Below are positions 44,044 to 52,058 of a DNA stretch of 64,000 nt, piece by piece. The position numbers were made by a program, and so were the translations under genes. Position 1 is the first letter of the stretch; each line of letters begins with the position of its first letter. This DNA is from Flavobacterium sp. 1355 (GTDB lineage: Bacteria > Bacteroidota > Bacteroidia > Flavobacteriales > Flavobacteriaceae). The notes beneath the pieces were generated by a model that was not told where the DNA came from, searched no databases, and saw only the letters and a list, made by a program, of their open reading frames with translations. Location of the stretch: the NCBI RefSeq assembly GCF_017833415.1, contig NZ_JAFICC010000008.1, forward strand, positions 223,090 to 287,089. The letters are read 5' to 3'.

Positions 44044-45432
44044 TTACAAGTGAATTACTTCTCCGTAAGCATCAGCAACAGCCTCCATTACAGCCTCGCT
44101 CATTGTTGGGTGAGGGTGGATAGATTTTAAGATTTCATGACCAGTAGTTTCAAGTTTACGTGCTACAACTGCTTCTGCAATCATATCTGTAACTCCTGCA
44201 CCAATCATGTGGCATCCTAACCATTCTCCGTATTTAGCATCGAAGATCACTTTTACAAATCCGTCTGCATTACCGGCAGCTTTTGCTTTTCCTGAAGCTG
44301 AGAATGGGAATTTACCAATTTTTAAATCGTAACCTTTTTCTCTTGCTTGTTTTTCTGTTAAACCAACAGAAGCGATTTCAGGAGTTGCATAAGTACATCC
44401 GGGTACGTTTCCGTAATCAATTGGGTCTACATGTAAACCTTTGATTTTTTCAACACAGTTAATTCCTTCAGCTGACGCTACGTGAGCTAAAGCCTGCCCA
44501 GGAGTAACGTCTCCAATTGCATAATATCCAGGAATATTAGTTTGGTTGTAAGCATTTACCAAAATTTTATCACGGTCTACAGCAATACCAACTTCTTCTA
44601 ATCCGATATTTTCGATGTTTGTTTTAATACCAACTGCAGAAAGTACGATGTCAGCCTCAAGAATTTCTTCTCCTTTAGCAGTTTTTACAGTTGCTTTTAC
44701 TCCGGCTCCTGAAGTGTCTAATTTTTCAACAGATGAATTAGTCATAACTTTGATACCTGCTTTTTTCAAAGATTTTTCAAATTGTTTTGAGATATCTTCA
44801 TCTTCTACCGGTACAACATTTGGCATAAATTCTACAATAGTAACATCAGTTCCCATTGAGTTGTAGAAATGTGCAAATTCAACACCAATTGCTCCGGAAC
44901 CAACAATAATCATAGATTTTGGTTGTGTTGGTAATGTCATTGCCTGACGGTAACCAATTACTTTTACACCATCCTGAGGTAAGTTTGGTAACTCACGTGA
45001 ACGTGCTCCGGTTGCAATAATAATATGATCTGCACTATATTCGGTAACTTTATTGTCTTTGTCTGTAACGTCAAGTTTTTTTCCTGGTTTAAGTTTTCCA
45101 AAACCTTCGATAACGTCAATTTTGTTTTTTTTCATCAAGAACTGAACACCTTTGCTCATTCCTTCTGCAACATTACGGCTGCGTTGTACAACTGCCGGAA
45201 AATCTTTATCAAATTCAGAAACTTTTAATCCGTAGTCAGAAGCATGTTTCAGATAATCAAAAACCTGAGCAGATTTTAGTAATGCTTTTGTTGGGATACA
45301 TCCCCAGTTTAAACATACACCACCTAAGTTTTCTTTTTCAACAACAGCTACTTTAAAACCTAATTGTGAAGCTCTAATTGCTGTAACATATCCGCCAGGA
45401 CCACTTCCTAAAACAATAACGTCGTATTTCAT
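44044..45432 (-). CDS. lpdA: Dihydrolipoyl dehydrogenase (E3)
   Basis: This FAD enzyme reoxidises dihydrolipoamide in the pyruvate, 2-oxoglutarate and branched-chain dehydrogenase complexes and the glycine cleavage system. The 462 residues are full length. The FAD loop is VIVLGSGPGGYVTAI, the redox disulfide is Cys40/Cys45 in GGVCLNWGCIPTKA, the NAD loop is IIVGSGAIGVEFAHFY, and His441/Glu446 in HPHPTMSEAV form the catalytic pair. No E1 or E2 gene is adjacent, which is common for a shared E3. It ends at a strong hairpin. Confidence 0.97.
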   Translation of the reverse strand: MKYDVIVLGSGPGGYVTAIRASQLGFKVAVVEKENLGGVCLNWGCIPTKALLKSAQVFDYLKHASDYGLKVSEFDKDFPAVVQRSRNVAEGMSKGVQFLMKKNKIDVIEGFGKLKPGKKLDVTDKDNKVTEYSADHIIIATGARSRELPNLPQDGVKVIGYRQAMTLPTQPKSMIIVGSGAIGVEFAHFYNSMGTDVTIVEFMPNVVPVEDEDISKQFEKSLKKAGIKVMTNSSVEKLDTSGAGVKATVKTAKGEEILEADIVLSAVGIKTNIENIGLEEVGIAVDRDKILVNAYNQTNIPGYYAIGDVTPGQALAHVASAEGINCVEKIKGLHVDPIDYGNVPGCTYATPEIASVGLTEKQAREKGYDLKIGKFPFSASGKAKAAGNADGFVKVIFDAKYGEWLGCHMIGAGVTDMIAEAVVARKLETTGHEILKSIHPHPTMSEAVMEAVADAYGEVIHL

Positions 45433-45545
45433 TTTTTTTGCTTTTAGTATTTACTACCGAAAATGATGTTTATAAAAACCCGAAACTCATTTTCAATTGC
45501 ATTGTTATTTGTGATTGCGAATTTAAGGATTTATTTTAAAAAACG

Positions 45546-45630
45546 GTAAGATGTAAAAAGTAAAAAGGTAAAATGTGAAATGTTGGTTTAAATATCCTAC
45601 ATCTCACATTTTACCTTTAACATTTTAAGA
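45546..45630. repeat. AAGGTAAAATGTGAAATG inverted repeat
   Basis: AAAGGTAAAATGTGAAATGT (45564-45583) mirrors ACATCTCACATTTTACCTTT (45599-45618) with few mismatches. It lies between the NUMOD4 gene stop and the lpdA start. It contains no T-run, and resembles the other word-based hairpins at gene ends. Confidence 0.65.
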
Positions 45631-45637
45631 AGGCAGT

Positions 45638-46222
45638 TTAAACCTTTACATGTCCCCAGTTTTCTCCGCTGGCAATTCTTCTGATTTGCATTTCGCTTAC
45701 ACCAAATTGTTTTGCTATCATTTTAAGACGGGTTTTTTGTTCCGGTCTAGAAAGAATCTTCTTGATTAACATGACTTTTGTAGTGGTAAGTTTTCTTCCG
45801 TCGGCTTTTAGGTTGTGTTCTACCAGATTCTTTTTTGCTTGAATCACACGCGGACTTTTGCGGCTGTGTGCCATCATTTCGGCTTTTGTAGCCCACTTTA
45901 GATTATTGACGTCGTCGTTACTTCTATTGTAGTCAAGATGAAGTACGTATGTTTGATCTTCTGAGGTTTTTGGAATGAAATATTGGGCAACTAATTTGTA
46001 TAAAAACAGATATTTATTGACAATTTTATCATCTTTTTTTATTTTAAACCTAAAGGTTGGGTAACCATCGCTCAAACCTCCTTTTAACAGTCGGCCATTT
46101 TCTATTTCGTCTGTAAAACTTACTAATCGGCCTTTGTTTGAAATGGCATATCTAAGTTGCAATGAGGCGTTTATTTCTAGTTCTTTAAATTCTTCGTTTG
46201 GATAAAATCTAATTTGTGGCAT
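45638..46222 (-). CDS. NUMOD4/HNH-like protein with C-terminal helix-turn-helix
   Basis: This 194-residue protein resembles homing-endonuclease relatives. A NUMOD4-like start (EFKELEINASLQLRYAISNKGRLVSF) precedes an HNH-like core (YVLHLDYNRSNDDVNNLKWATKAEMMAHSR). The C-terminal part has an HTH-like stretch (RLKMIAKQFGVSEMQIRRIASGENWGHV). The HNH core keeps H-D-N-N spacing but lacks the zinc cysteines. It is not inside an intron or intein, and similar small proteins are common in Flavobacteriia. A domesticated DNA-binding role is as likely as nuclease activity. The start at 46222 gives a plausible N-terminus. Confidence 0.72.
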   Translation of the reverse strand: MPQIRFYPNEEFKELEINASLQLRYAISNKGRLVSFTDEIENGRLLKGGLSDGYPTFRFKIKKDDKIVNKYLFLYKLVAQYFIPKTSEDQTYVLHLDYNRSNDDVNNLKWATKAEMMAHSRKSPRVIQAKKNLVEHNLKADGRKLTTTKVMLIKKILSRPEQKTRLKMIAKQFGVSEMQIRRIASGENWGHVKV

Positions 46223-46424
46223 ATTCTTTTACATTTGATTATATTCTCAAATATAAAAAATCCAAATTGGAGAAAAGCTATTTTACTGGTAATGAGACGC
46301 AATTTTATGATTCCTATAACGCTAATTTAACTTTTTTAAGAATTTTTTTAGCATTTGAAATTTCAATTTTAGAAGATAAAACTGAATTTAGGGATTTATC
46401 AAACAGCATAAAAAATAAAAGGGT

Positions 46425-47189
46425 TTACTGATTGAGCCAGTTTTTAAAGTTATTTATCTCTTTTTTACTAATAATAATTGGGTCTGTTTCTACAGCAGGT
46501 ACTGTAAGTTTTAGTTCAATTTTTTGGGCTGAATGTTTTACTACCTCTTTTATGATACTCCGGCTCACAATATATTTTCTGTTTACTTTAAAGAAGAGTA
46601 TCTGGTCCAGATTGTGAATAATATCGGTAAGTGTATTATTGTATAAGTAACTGTTTCCTGAATTTACATAAATAAAAAGATGCTTGCCTGAAGCTACAAA
46701 ATAAGTAATATCATTTTCGTTTATAGAAATAAGTTTATAACCATGATTAACCAAAAAGTGACGTTGTATTTTGTTGGTTTCAGGATTTTCTAACGCTACA
46801 AGAGATTGTATTGTGGTATCACTATTAAAGTTATCTTTTATGTTTTTGAATTTTGTAAGCGCATCAAACAATTCCTGTTCTTCAAAAGGTTTTAGAAGAT
46901 AGTCTATTGTAAAGTGTTTAAAAACAGATATTGCATAAGAATCATAAGCTGTAACAAAAATAACAGGGCAGGAGATAGAGGTCTTTTCAAAAATTTCAAG
47001 ACTTTTTCCGTCACCGAGATGAATGTCCATAAAAGCCAGGTCTACAGTATTTTCTATGAAGAAAGCAACAGCTTCTTTAACCGATTTTAAAACTGTAATT
47101 TCAGAAACTGATATGATGCTTTGCTGTTCTAAAATAGATTTCAGATAACTCGAAGCAAGATATTCATCTTCAACAATGGCAATTTTCAT
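46425..47189 (-). CDS. LytTR-family response regulator
   Basis: This is a 254-residue regulator of the LytR/AlgR type. The receiver domain (about 1-118) has Asp55 (LAFMDIHLGDG), the acidic pocket in IVEDEY and Lys in YLLKPF. The LytTR DNA-binding domain (about 150-254) has VASGKHLFIYVNSGNSYLYNNTLTDIIHNLD and FFKVNRKYIVS. LytTR regulators usually pair with LytS-type kinases, and the nearest such kinase is at 54754-56325, on the far side of the SusD-SusC-protease genes. This layout suggests it controls those genes. A 9-bp duplication (ACTAAAGTT twice) lies in its leader at 47199-47216. Confidence 0.93.
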   Translation of the reverse strand: MKIAIVEDEYLASSYLKSILEQQSIISVSEITVLKSVKEAVAFFIENTVDLAFMDIHLGDGKSLEIFEKTSISCPVIFVTAYDSYAISVFKHFTIDYLLKPFEEQELFDALTKFKNIKDNFNSDTTIQSLVALENPETNKIQRHFLVNHGYKLISINENDITYFVASGKHLFIYVNSGNSYLYNNTLTDIIHNLDQILFFKVNRKYIVSRSIIKEVVKHSAQKIELKLTVPAVETDPIIISKKEINNFKNWLNQ

Positions 47190-47246
47190 TCTTTTTGGAC
47201 TAAAGTTACTAAAGTTTCAATGTGATGAAGCTTTATTTTAATTCTG

Positions 47247-47254
47247 CAAATATA
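47247..47254 (-). promoter_or_regulatory. Candidate -7 element of the LytTR regulator gene
   Basis: TATATTTG on the minus strand matches TAnnTTTG, 57 bases upstream of the start. No -33 TTTG is seen at the usual distance, so this is tentative. Confidence 0.35.
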
Positions 47255-47317
47255 TTAGTTAAGCTTAATAATTAATTAAAGTAAAAATATTTTTTATCGA
47301 ATTTTAAAATTATAAAC

Positions 47318-47348
47318 AAAAAAAGGGCCCAGTTTTGCAACTGGACCC
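47318..47348 (-). terminator. Terminator of the protease-SusC-SusD operon
   Basis: On the minus strand GGGTCCAGTT, loop GCAA, AACTGGGCCC form a strong 10-bp stem with one G-U pair, followed by seven T. It lies 22 bases past the SusD stop and separates the operon from the LytTR gene. Confidence 0.93.
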
Positions 47349-47370
47349 TTTCCAAAAAAAACAATAGGTA

Positions 47371-48690
47371 CTATAGATTGGGATTGTTTAATCTCACGTT
47401 TGCCGGTATAGCAATGGTATAACGTGGATCATTTTGCATCAAAGTGTAATTATCACCGTCGAATGTGTGAACGATTTGTTTTTGAGAAGTTCTTCTCAAA
47501 TCAAACCAACGCTGCCCTTCAACAGCAAACTCACGGTGTCTTTCTTCTAAAATGAAGTTTGTTAAATCTGCTGCATTCATCGCATTAATATCACTTTCAA
47601 GCTGAGTATATCCAGCTGCAGTATATCTGTTTTTTATGAATTCTAAAACTGTTGTTTTAGCATCAGCAAGTTTATTCAGTTTTAATGAAGTTTCAGCTTT
47701 TGTTAAATACAATTCAGAAGTTCTGAAAGTACATTTCTGATCATCATTACCACCTTTTTGAATTCTGAAACGGCTACCACTTGCTAAAAAGTAAAGAGGA
47801 AAACGTAAATCAGTTGTTTTGCTGAAAGCTGCAATTAAATCAGGAGATGCGTATGAAGCACCTTTAAGTCCATTAATATATCCGTCTTCAAGAGCTAAAA
47901 TAGATTCTTTTGAATCGTATTTAGTTGCAAAAACAGAAGTTGCTTTTAAGTCAACAAGGTTGCTATTGATTGATAAAGCTTTATTGGCAGCATCTAAAGA
48001 TTTTTGCCATTGTTGTTGATATAAGTAAACACGGCTTTCTAAAGTGTATAAAGCAGCTTTAGAAAAACGGTAATTAATACCTTTAGTTTGAGTATCAATA
48101 TTGATTAAATTTTTAGCTTCATTTGTATCAGAAATAATTTGATTGTAAATTACTTCAACACTTTGAGGAACAAAAACCTGCTCTAAATCGATTTCCAATG
48201 CCAACGGAACTCCTTTATCTGAACCAGAAGTTGCAACATTGTAAGGCTTTGCAAAAAGGTTAATCAAATCAAAATATGCCATTGCTCTTAAAGCATAAGC
48301 TTCTCCAACTAATTGTCTTTTTTCCGGAGATTCTGCTAATTTTTGAGACGCTTCATTAATGATAACGTTTGTGTAAAAAATTACAGTGTACAAATCCTGA
48401 TATTGAAAAGTAGTGGTAATACGATCCGGATTAATATCTTTCCAAAGGTAAATGTCTCTGTAAACGTTGATTTCATCACTGAACTCATTCATTGTTAATT
48501 CGTCTGTACGAACTGCTGTCAATGATTTGTGTTCCGGATAAGTAACATATCCTTGTGTTAAAACTGCACGATATTGATCTAATGTTTCTGGGATAACTCG
48601 CCCAATAGGCGTAATGTCCAGATAATCGTCACAGCTGCTTACTGCAATAGCTGCAACAAAAAGTAATATATATTTTGAGAATTTTTTCAT
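47371..48690 (-). CDS. SusD/RagB-family outer-membrane lipoprotein
   Basis: This is the surface ligand-binding lid of a SusC/SusD nutrient importer. A lipobox (AAIAVSSC, Cys20) begins the mature protein DDYLDITPIGRVIPETLDQYRAVL. TPR-like helices follow (LVGEAYALRAMAYFDLINLFAKPYN, AALYTLESRVYLYQQQWQKSLDAANKAL), and RHREFAVEGQRWFDLRRTSQKQI marks the C-terminus. At 439 residues it is shorter than many SusD proteins (about 500-550), closer to RagB-like members. It follows SusC by 11 bases. A peptide rather than a glycan ligand is suggested only by the metalloprotease gene upstream. Confidence 0.93.
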   Translation of the reverse strand: MKKFSKYILLFVAAIAVSSCDDYLDITPIGRVIPETLDQYRAVLTQGYVTYPEHKSLTAVRTDELTMNEFSDEINVYRDIYLWKDINPDRITTTFQYQDLYTVIFYTNVIINEASQKLAESPEKRQLVGEAYALRAMAYFDLINLFAKPYNVATSGSDKGVPLALEIDLEQVFVPQSVEVIYNQIISDTNEAKNLINIDTQTKGINYRFSKAALYTLESRVYLYQQQWQKSLDAANKALSINSNLVDLKATSVFATKYDSKESILALEDGYINGLKGASYASPDLIAAFSKTTDLRFPLYFLASGSRFRIQKGGNDDQKCTFRTSELYLTKAETSLKLNKLADAKTTVLEFIKNRYTAAGYTQLESDINAMNAADLTNFILEERHREFAVEGQRWFDLRRTSQKQIVHTFDGDNYTLMQNDPRYTIAIPANVRLNNPNL

Positions 48691-48701
48691 CTTAATTTTT
48701 A

Positions 48702-51700
48702 TTAGAAAGTTACATTACATCCTAAAGTAAATGACTTAGGAACTGGTTGTGCATAAATGTTTCCGAAAGTTTCAGGGTCAAAGTAACCTTTGTAATCTGA
48801 ACTAATTACGAATAAGTTTCTTGCCTCAACATTCAATCTAATGCTTTGAATATTGATTTGATCTGTAAACGCTTTAGGAACTGTGTAACCTAAACGCACA
48901 CTGCTTAAACGCATATAACTCATTTCACTAACCCATGTATCCAGGTAATTCATTGTTGGAATTTGATTTGCTCCAGAGTACCATAGGTATGCCATATATG
49001 AATCTCCTGTTCCAGAATCCTGACCATTAATTCCAGGTAAGTTAGAAGATGTATTTGTTGGTGACCATGCATTTAAGATATCTCTACTATAGTTTTGTCC
49101 TCTGTCAACCTGAGTTCCGTTATAAGGAGGGTTTCTAACTACAGTTTGTTTAATGTTAAATGAAGCAGCGATTGCAAGATCAAAATTACTTACTTTGAAT
49201 GTATTTGTGATACCTCCTGTATATTTCGGGTCTCTGTCTCCTAAGTATGTAAATAAGTCTCTGAATTCAGCTGAAGTTAATTTTGACTGAGTCAATAATC
49301 CAGGGAAGAAATCAGCATACGGATCGAATAAACCAAAGAAAGTCTGAGTATTTACAGTTTCTCCTTTTTTGTTTACAAATAATGGATATCCATTTTCGTC
49401 AATTCCGTTTGTTTTAAATCCAAATACAGCGTTTACTGCATAACCTTCCTGATTTGGCAAATAGCTATTATCTCTTACTTGTAAACGGTCTATATTACTT
49501 TTGTTGTGAGAGAAGTTAATACTAGTATTCCATTTAAAGTTCGGACGATCGATATTTTTTGTAGACAAAGTAATTTCATACCCTTTATTACTTACTTGTG
49601 CCCAGTTCATATTGGTATATTCAAAACCATTTTCTAATGGAAGAGCCTTTAGTCCAATTAAGTCAGTACTTTTTCTTCCGTATAAATCAGTAACAATGCT
49701 AATACGGTTGTTAAATAATCCAATATCAGCACCAAGATTGATATTTTCTGTTTTTTCCCAACGTAATTTATCATTTGGCGGGCTTTCAACAACAATTGTT
49801 TGTTCTGTCTGACCAGGAAGGATAATAGCTGTACTGTTTTTACCTACTACAAAAGGAGAGGTGCCTTTGTCGATATTTCCTTGTAAACCATAAGAAGCAC
49901 GAAGTCTTAAGTTAGAAAGTGTTAAGTTTTCTTTTAAGAAATCTTCTTCAGAAACTGCCCATGAAGCAGATGTTGACCAAAGTGGCAAATATTTATATTT
50001 AGGATCTACACCAAATAAGTCAGAACCATCGTATCTAACACTTCCAAATACACTATATTTTTTATCATAAGTATATGAAGCTGTAGCGAAGAATGATGCA
50101 AAAGCATTTTCGGTTTCAGATTTTGAATATGTTTTGTAAGTTGATTCAGTAGCATCTCCAGGGTTAGGGAAAACAATTTGCTGTGTAGTTAAATTGTTTT
50201 TGTCATAACCAAAACCTTTCGTAGAAACCATAGTATTGTAGTTTCTTCTTAGCTCGTTACCAGCCATAGCCTCAACTTCATGTTTCTCTCCAAAAGTTTT
50301 GTTGTAGTGAACCATTGTTTTAAGGTTGTACTGGAAGAAGTCGGTATTTGAGTTTTGAATAATACCACCTTCAGGAAGGAAATACTTATAAGACCCATTA
50401 GAGAAATAACGTGATTTTTCTTTTTGGTTTCTTGTATAATAAGTTTCTTTATCAGCAAATTTTTCACTAGATGTATTGTCCAATTGCAAACCTAACTGAG
50501 AAGTAACTTTTAAGTCTTTTGTAAGTTTGTATTCAGCATCTAATAAAGCTTTTATAGATCTTGTTTTTAAGTCGTAAGATGTATTTGCTCTTTCTTCTAA
50601 GAAATTGAAAGGAACATAACGGTCTGAGAAACCAATAATATCTTTATCATACTTATAACTTCCATCGGTATTGTATGGAGTTAAATATGGATTTACGTTT
50701 CTTGAATAGTTTGCAGGATTGGTAAACAAACCAGTGTCAGTCAAGTAAGATGTAGTTTTGTTTTCTGCACCAAAGATTCCAATACCAACTTTAAATTTGT
50801 CTGTAATCTCGTAGTTATTCTTTAAAGTTAAGTTGTAACGTTTGAAACCAGTTCCAATAGTAGTTCCTTTTTCATCATAGTAACCTAAAGAGAAATAGTA
50901 ATCAGATTTTTCTCCACCACCAGATAAACTTAAACCGTGCTGCGTGTTGATAGCAGTTTGGTATAATAAGTTACCCCAGTTTGTGTTGTTACCTCTCAAA
51001 CTATTAATAGATTGTTGTGTAGCAGGGCTCAAAGAAGAGAATCCACCGGCTCTGTATGCCGCTAATTCATTCGATCCGTTAAGGATACGGGCAATATCAC
51101 CACCGGTGTCTCTGTATGTTAAATCTGCACGGCTTGCCATATCAAGTTCTAAATCAACTTTTTCACTAGAGTTCATTAAGTTTAATTTAGAAAATTCTGG
51201 TCTTTGCGTAATAAAAGTATTCGTATTAAAAGTAACAAGCATTTTACCAGCTCTACCTTTTTTTGTTGTAATAACAATTACACCGTTTGCAGCACGCGCA
51301 CCATAAATTGCTGTTGCAGCGGCATCTTTTAGAACAGTAATATCTTTGATATCATCAGGGTTTAGACCTGCAATAGAATAATTGTTAAGTGCATCGATAT
51401 TATCTTTATCGTAAATTTTAGGAACCTCATTGCTCTCTAGCGGTAAACCATCAAGTACCCATAACGGATCTTGTGTACCATTAAGAGAAGCAGTACCCCT
51501 GATTCTGATTCTGGCAGGTGCTCCAGGTGCTCCAGATGGAGTGCTTACAGCAACTCCGGCAATTTGTCCAACCAATAATTGGTCAATGCTGGAAACCCCT
51601 GTTTGCTGGATAGCAGCCATATCAATTTTGGAAACGGCAGCAGTAAGTTTTCTTTTCTCAATTTTTTGATATCCTGTTACAACTACTTCCTGAAGTTTTG

Positions 51701-52040
51701 CAGTTTCAGATTTTAAGTTAACAGTATAATATTTTTGAGCATCCAATTCAAGAGTATACGATTTGTATCCCATAAAAGTAACTCTCAAAGAAGTGATGTT
51801 CTTAGCGATTTTTAATGTAAATTTTCCATCAAAATCAGTTGTTGTTCCGATTCCTTCACTTTGAATAATTCCGGCATAGGAAGTTTTATTCGATATAGAA
51901 TTGTTCTCGACGAAAATCGATGCACCTGGAATTGGTGACAAATCAGCTTCGTCCTGAATGATTCCCGTAATAGTTCGGGTTTCCTGCGAGTATCCTGCGA
52001 TGGCCAGGAGGAGCAGTAAGGCATGTAAAATTTTTCTCAT
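48702..52040 (-). CDS. SusC/RagA-family TonB-linked outer-membrane transporter
   Basis: This is a TonB-dependent outer-membrane channel that works with the SusD lipoprotein made from the next gene. A signal peptide (residues 1-18) precedes a carboxypeptidase-regulatory-like domain (about 22-110) that holds an unusually long loop (NNSISNKTSYAGIIQSEGIG). The TonB-box region and plug follow (LQEVVVTGYQKIEKRKLTAAVS, SIDQLLVGQIAGVAVS, RIRGTASLNGTQDPLWVLDG, DITVLKDAAATAIYGARAANGVI). The rest, to residue 1112, is the beta-barrel, ending with TLGCNVTF and a terminal Phe. The length is normal. The ligand is unknown. Confidence 0.95.
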   Translation of the reverse strand: MRKILHALLLLLAIAGYSQETRTITGIIQDEADLSPIPGASIFVENNSISNKTSYAGIIQSEGIGTTTDFDGKFTLKIAKNITSLRVTFMGYKSYTLELDAQKYYTVNLKSETAKLQEVVVTGYQKIEKRKLTAAVSKIDMAAIQQTGVSSIDQLLVGQIAGVAVSTPSGAPGAPARIRIRGTASLNGTQDPLWVLDGLPLESNEVPKIYDKDNIDALNNYSIAGLNPDDIKDITVLKDAAATAIYGARAANGVIVITTKKGRAGKMLVTFNTNTFITQRPEFSKLNLMNSSEKVDLELDMASRADLTYRDTGGDIARILNGSNELAAYRAGGFSSLSPATQQSINSLRGNNTNWGNLLYQTAINTQHGLSLSGGGEKSDYYFSLGYYDEKGTTIGTGFKRYNLTLKNNYEITDKFKVGIGIFGAENKTTSYLTDTGLFTNPANYSRNVNPYLTPYNTDGSYKYDKDIIGFSDRYVPFNFLEERANTSYDLKTRSIKALLDAEYKLTKDLKVTSQLGLQLDNTSSEKFADKETYYTRNQKEKSRYFSNGSYKYFLPEGGIIQNSNTDFFQYNLKTMVHYNKTFGEKHEVEAMAGNELRRNYNTMVSTKGFGYDKNNLTTQQIVFPNPGDATESTYKTYSKSETENAFASFFATASYTYDKKYSVFGSVRYDGSDLFGVDPKYKYLPLWSTSASWAVSEEDFLKENLTLSNLRLRASYGLQGNIDKGTSPFVVGKNSTAIILPGQTEQTIVVESPPNDKLRWEKTENINLGADIGLFNNRISIVTDLYGRKSTDLIGLKALPLENGFEYTNMNWAQVSNKGYEITLSTKNIDRPNFKWNTSINFSHNKSNIDRLQVRDNSYLPNQEGYAVNAVFGFKTNGIDENGYPLFVNKKGETVNTQTFFGLFDPYADFFPGLLTQSKLTSAEFRDLFTYLGDRDPKYTGGITNTFKVSNFDLAIAASFNIKQTVVRNPPYNGTQVDRGQNYSRDILNAWSPTNTSSNLPGINGQDSGTGDSYMAYLWYSGANQIPTMNYLDTWVSEMSYMRLSSVRLGYTVPKAFTDQINIQSIRLNVEARNLFVISSDYKGYFDPETFGNIYAQPVPKSFTLGCNVTF

Positions 52041-52058
52041 GTTTTGGGTTGTTGTTTA

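Noticed and set aside
46216..46431. Small plus-strand gene of 71 codons
   Set aside because: It starts inside the NUMOD4 gene on the other strand and ends inside the LytTR gene. It has no recognisable domain and no promoter, and looks like a chance open frame in AT-rich DNA.
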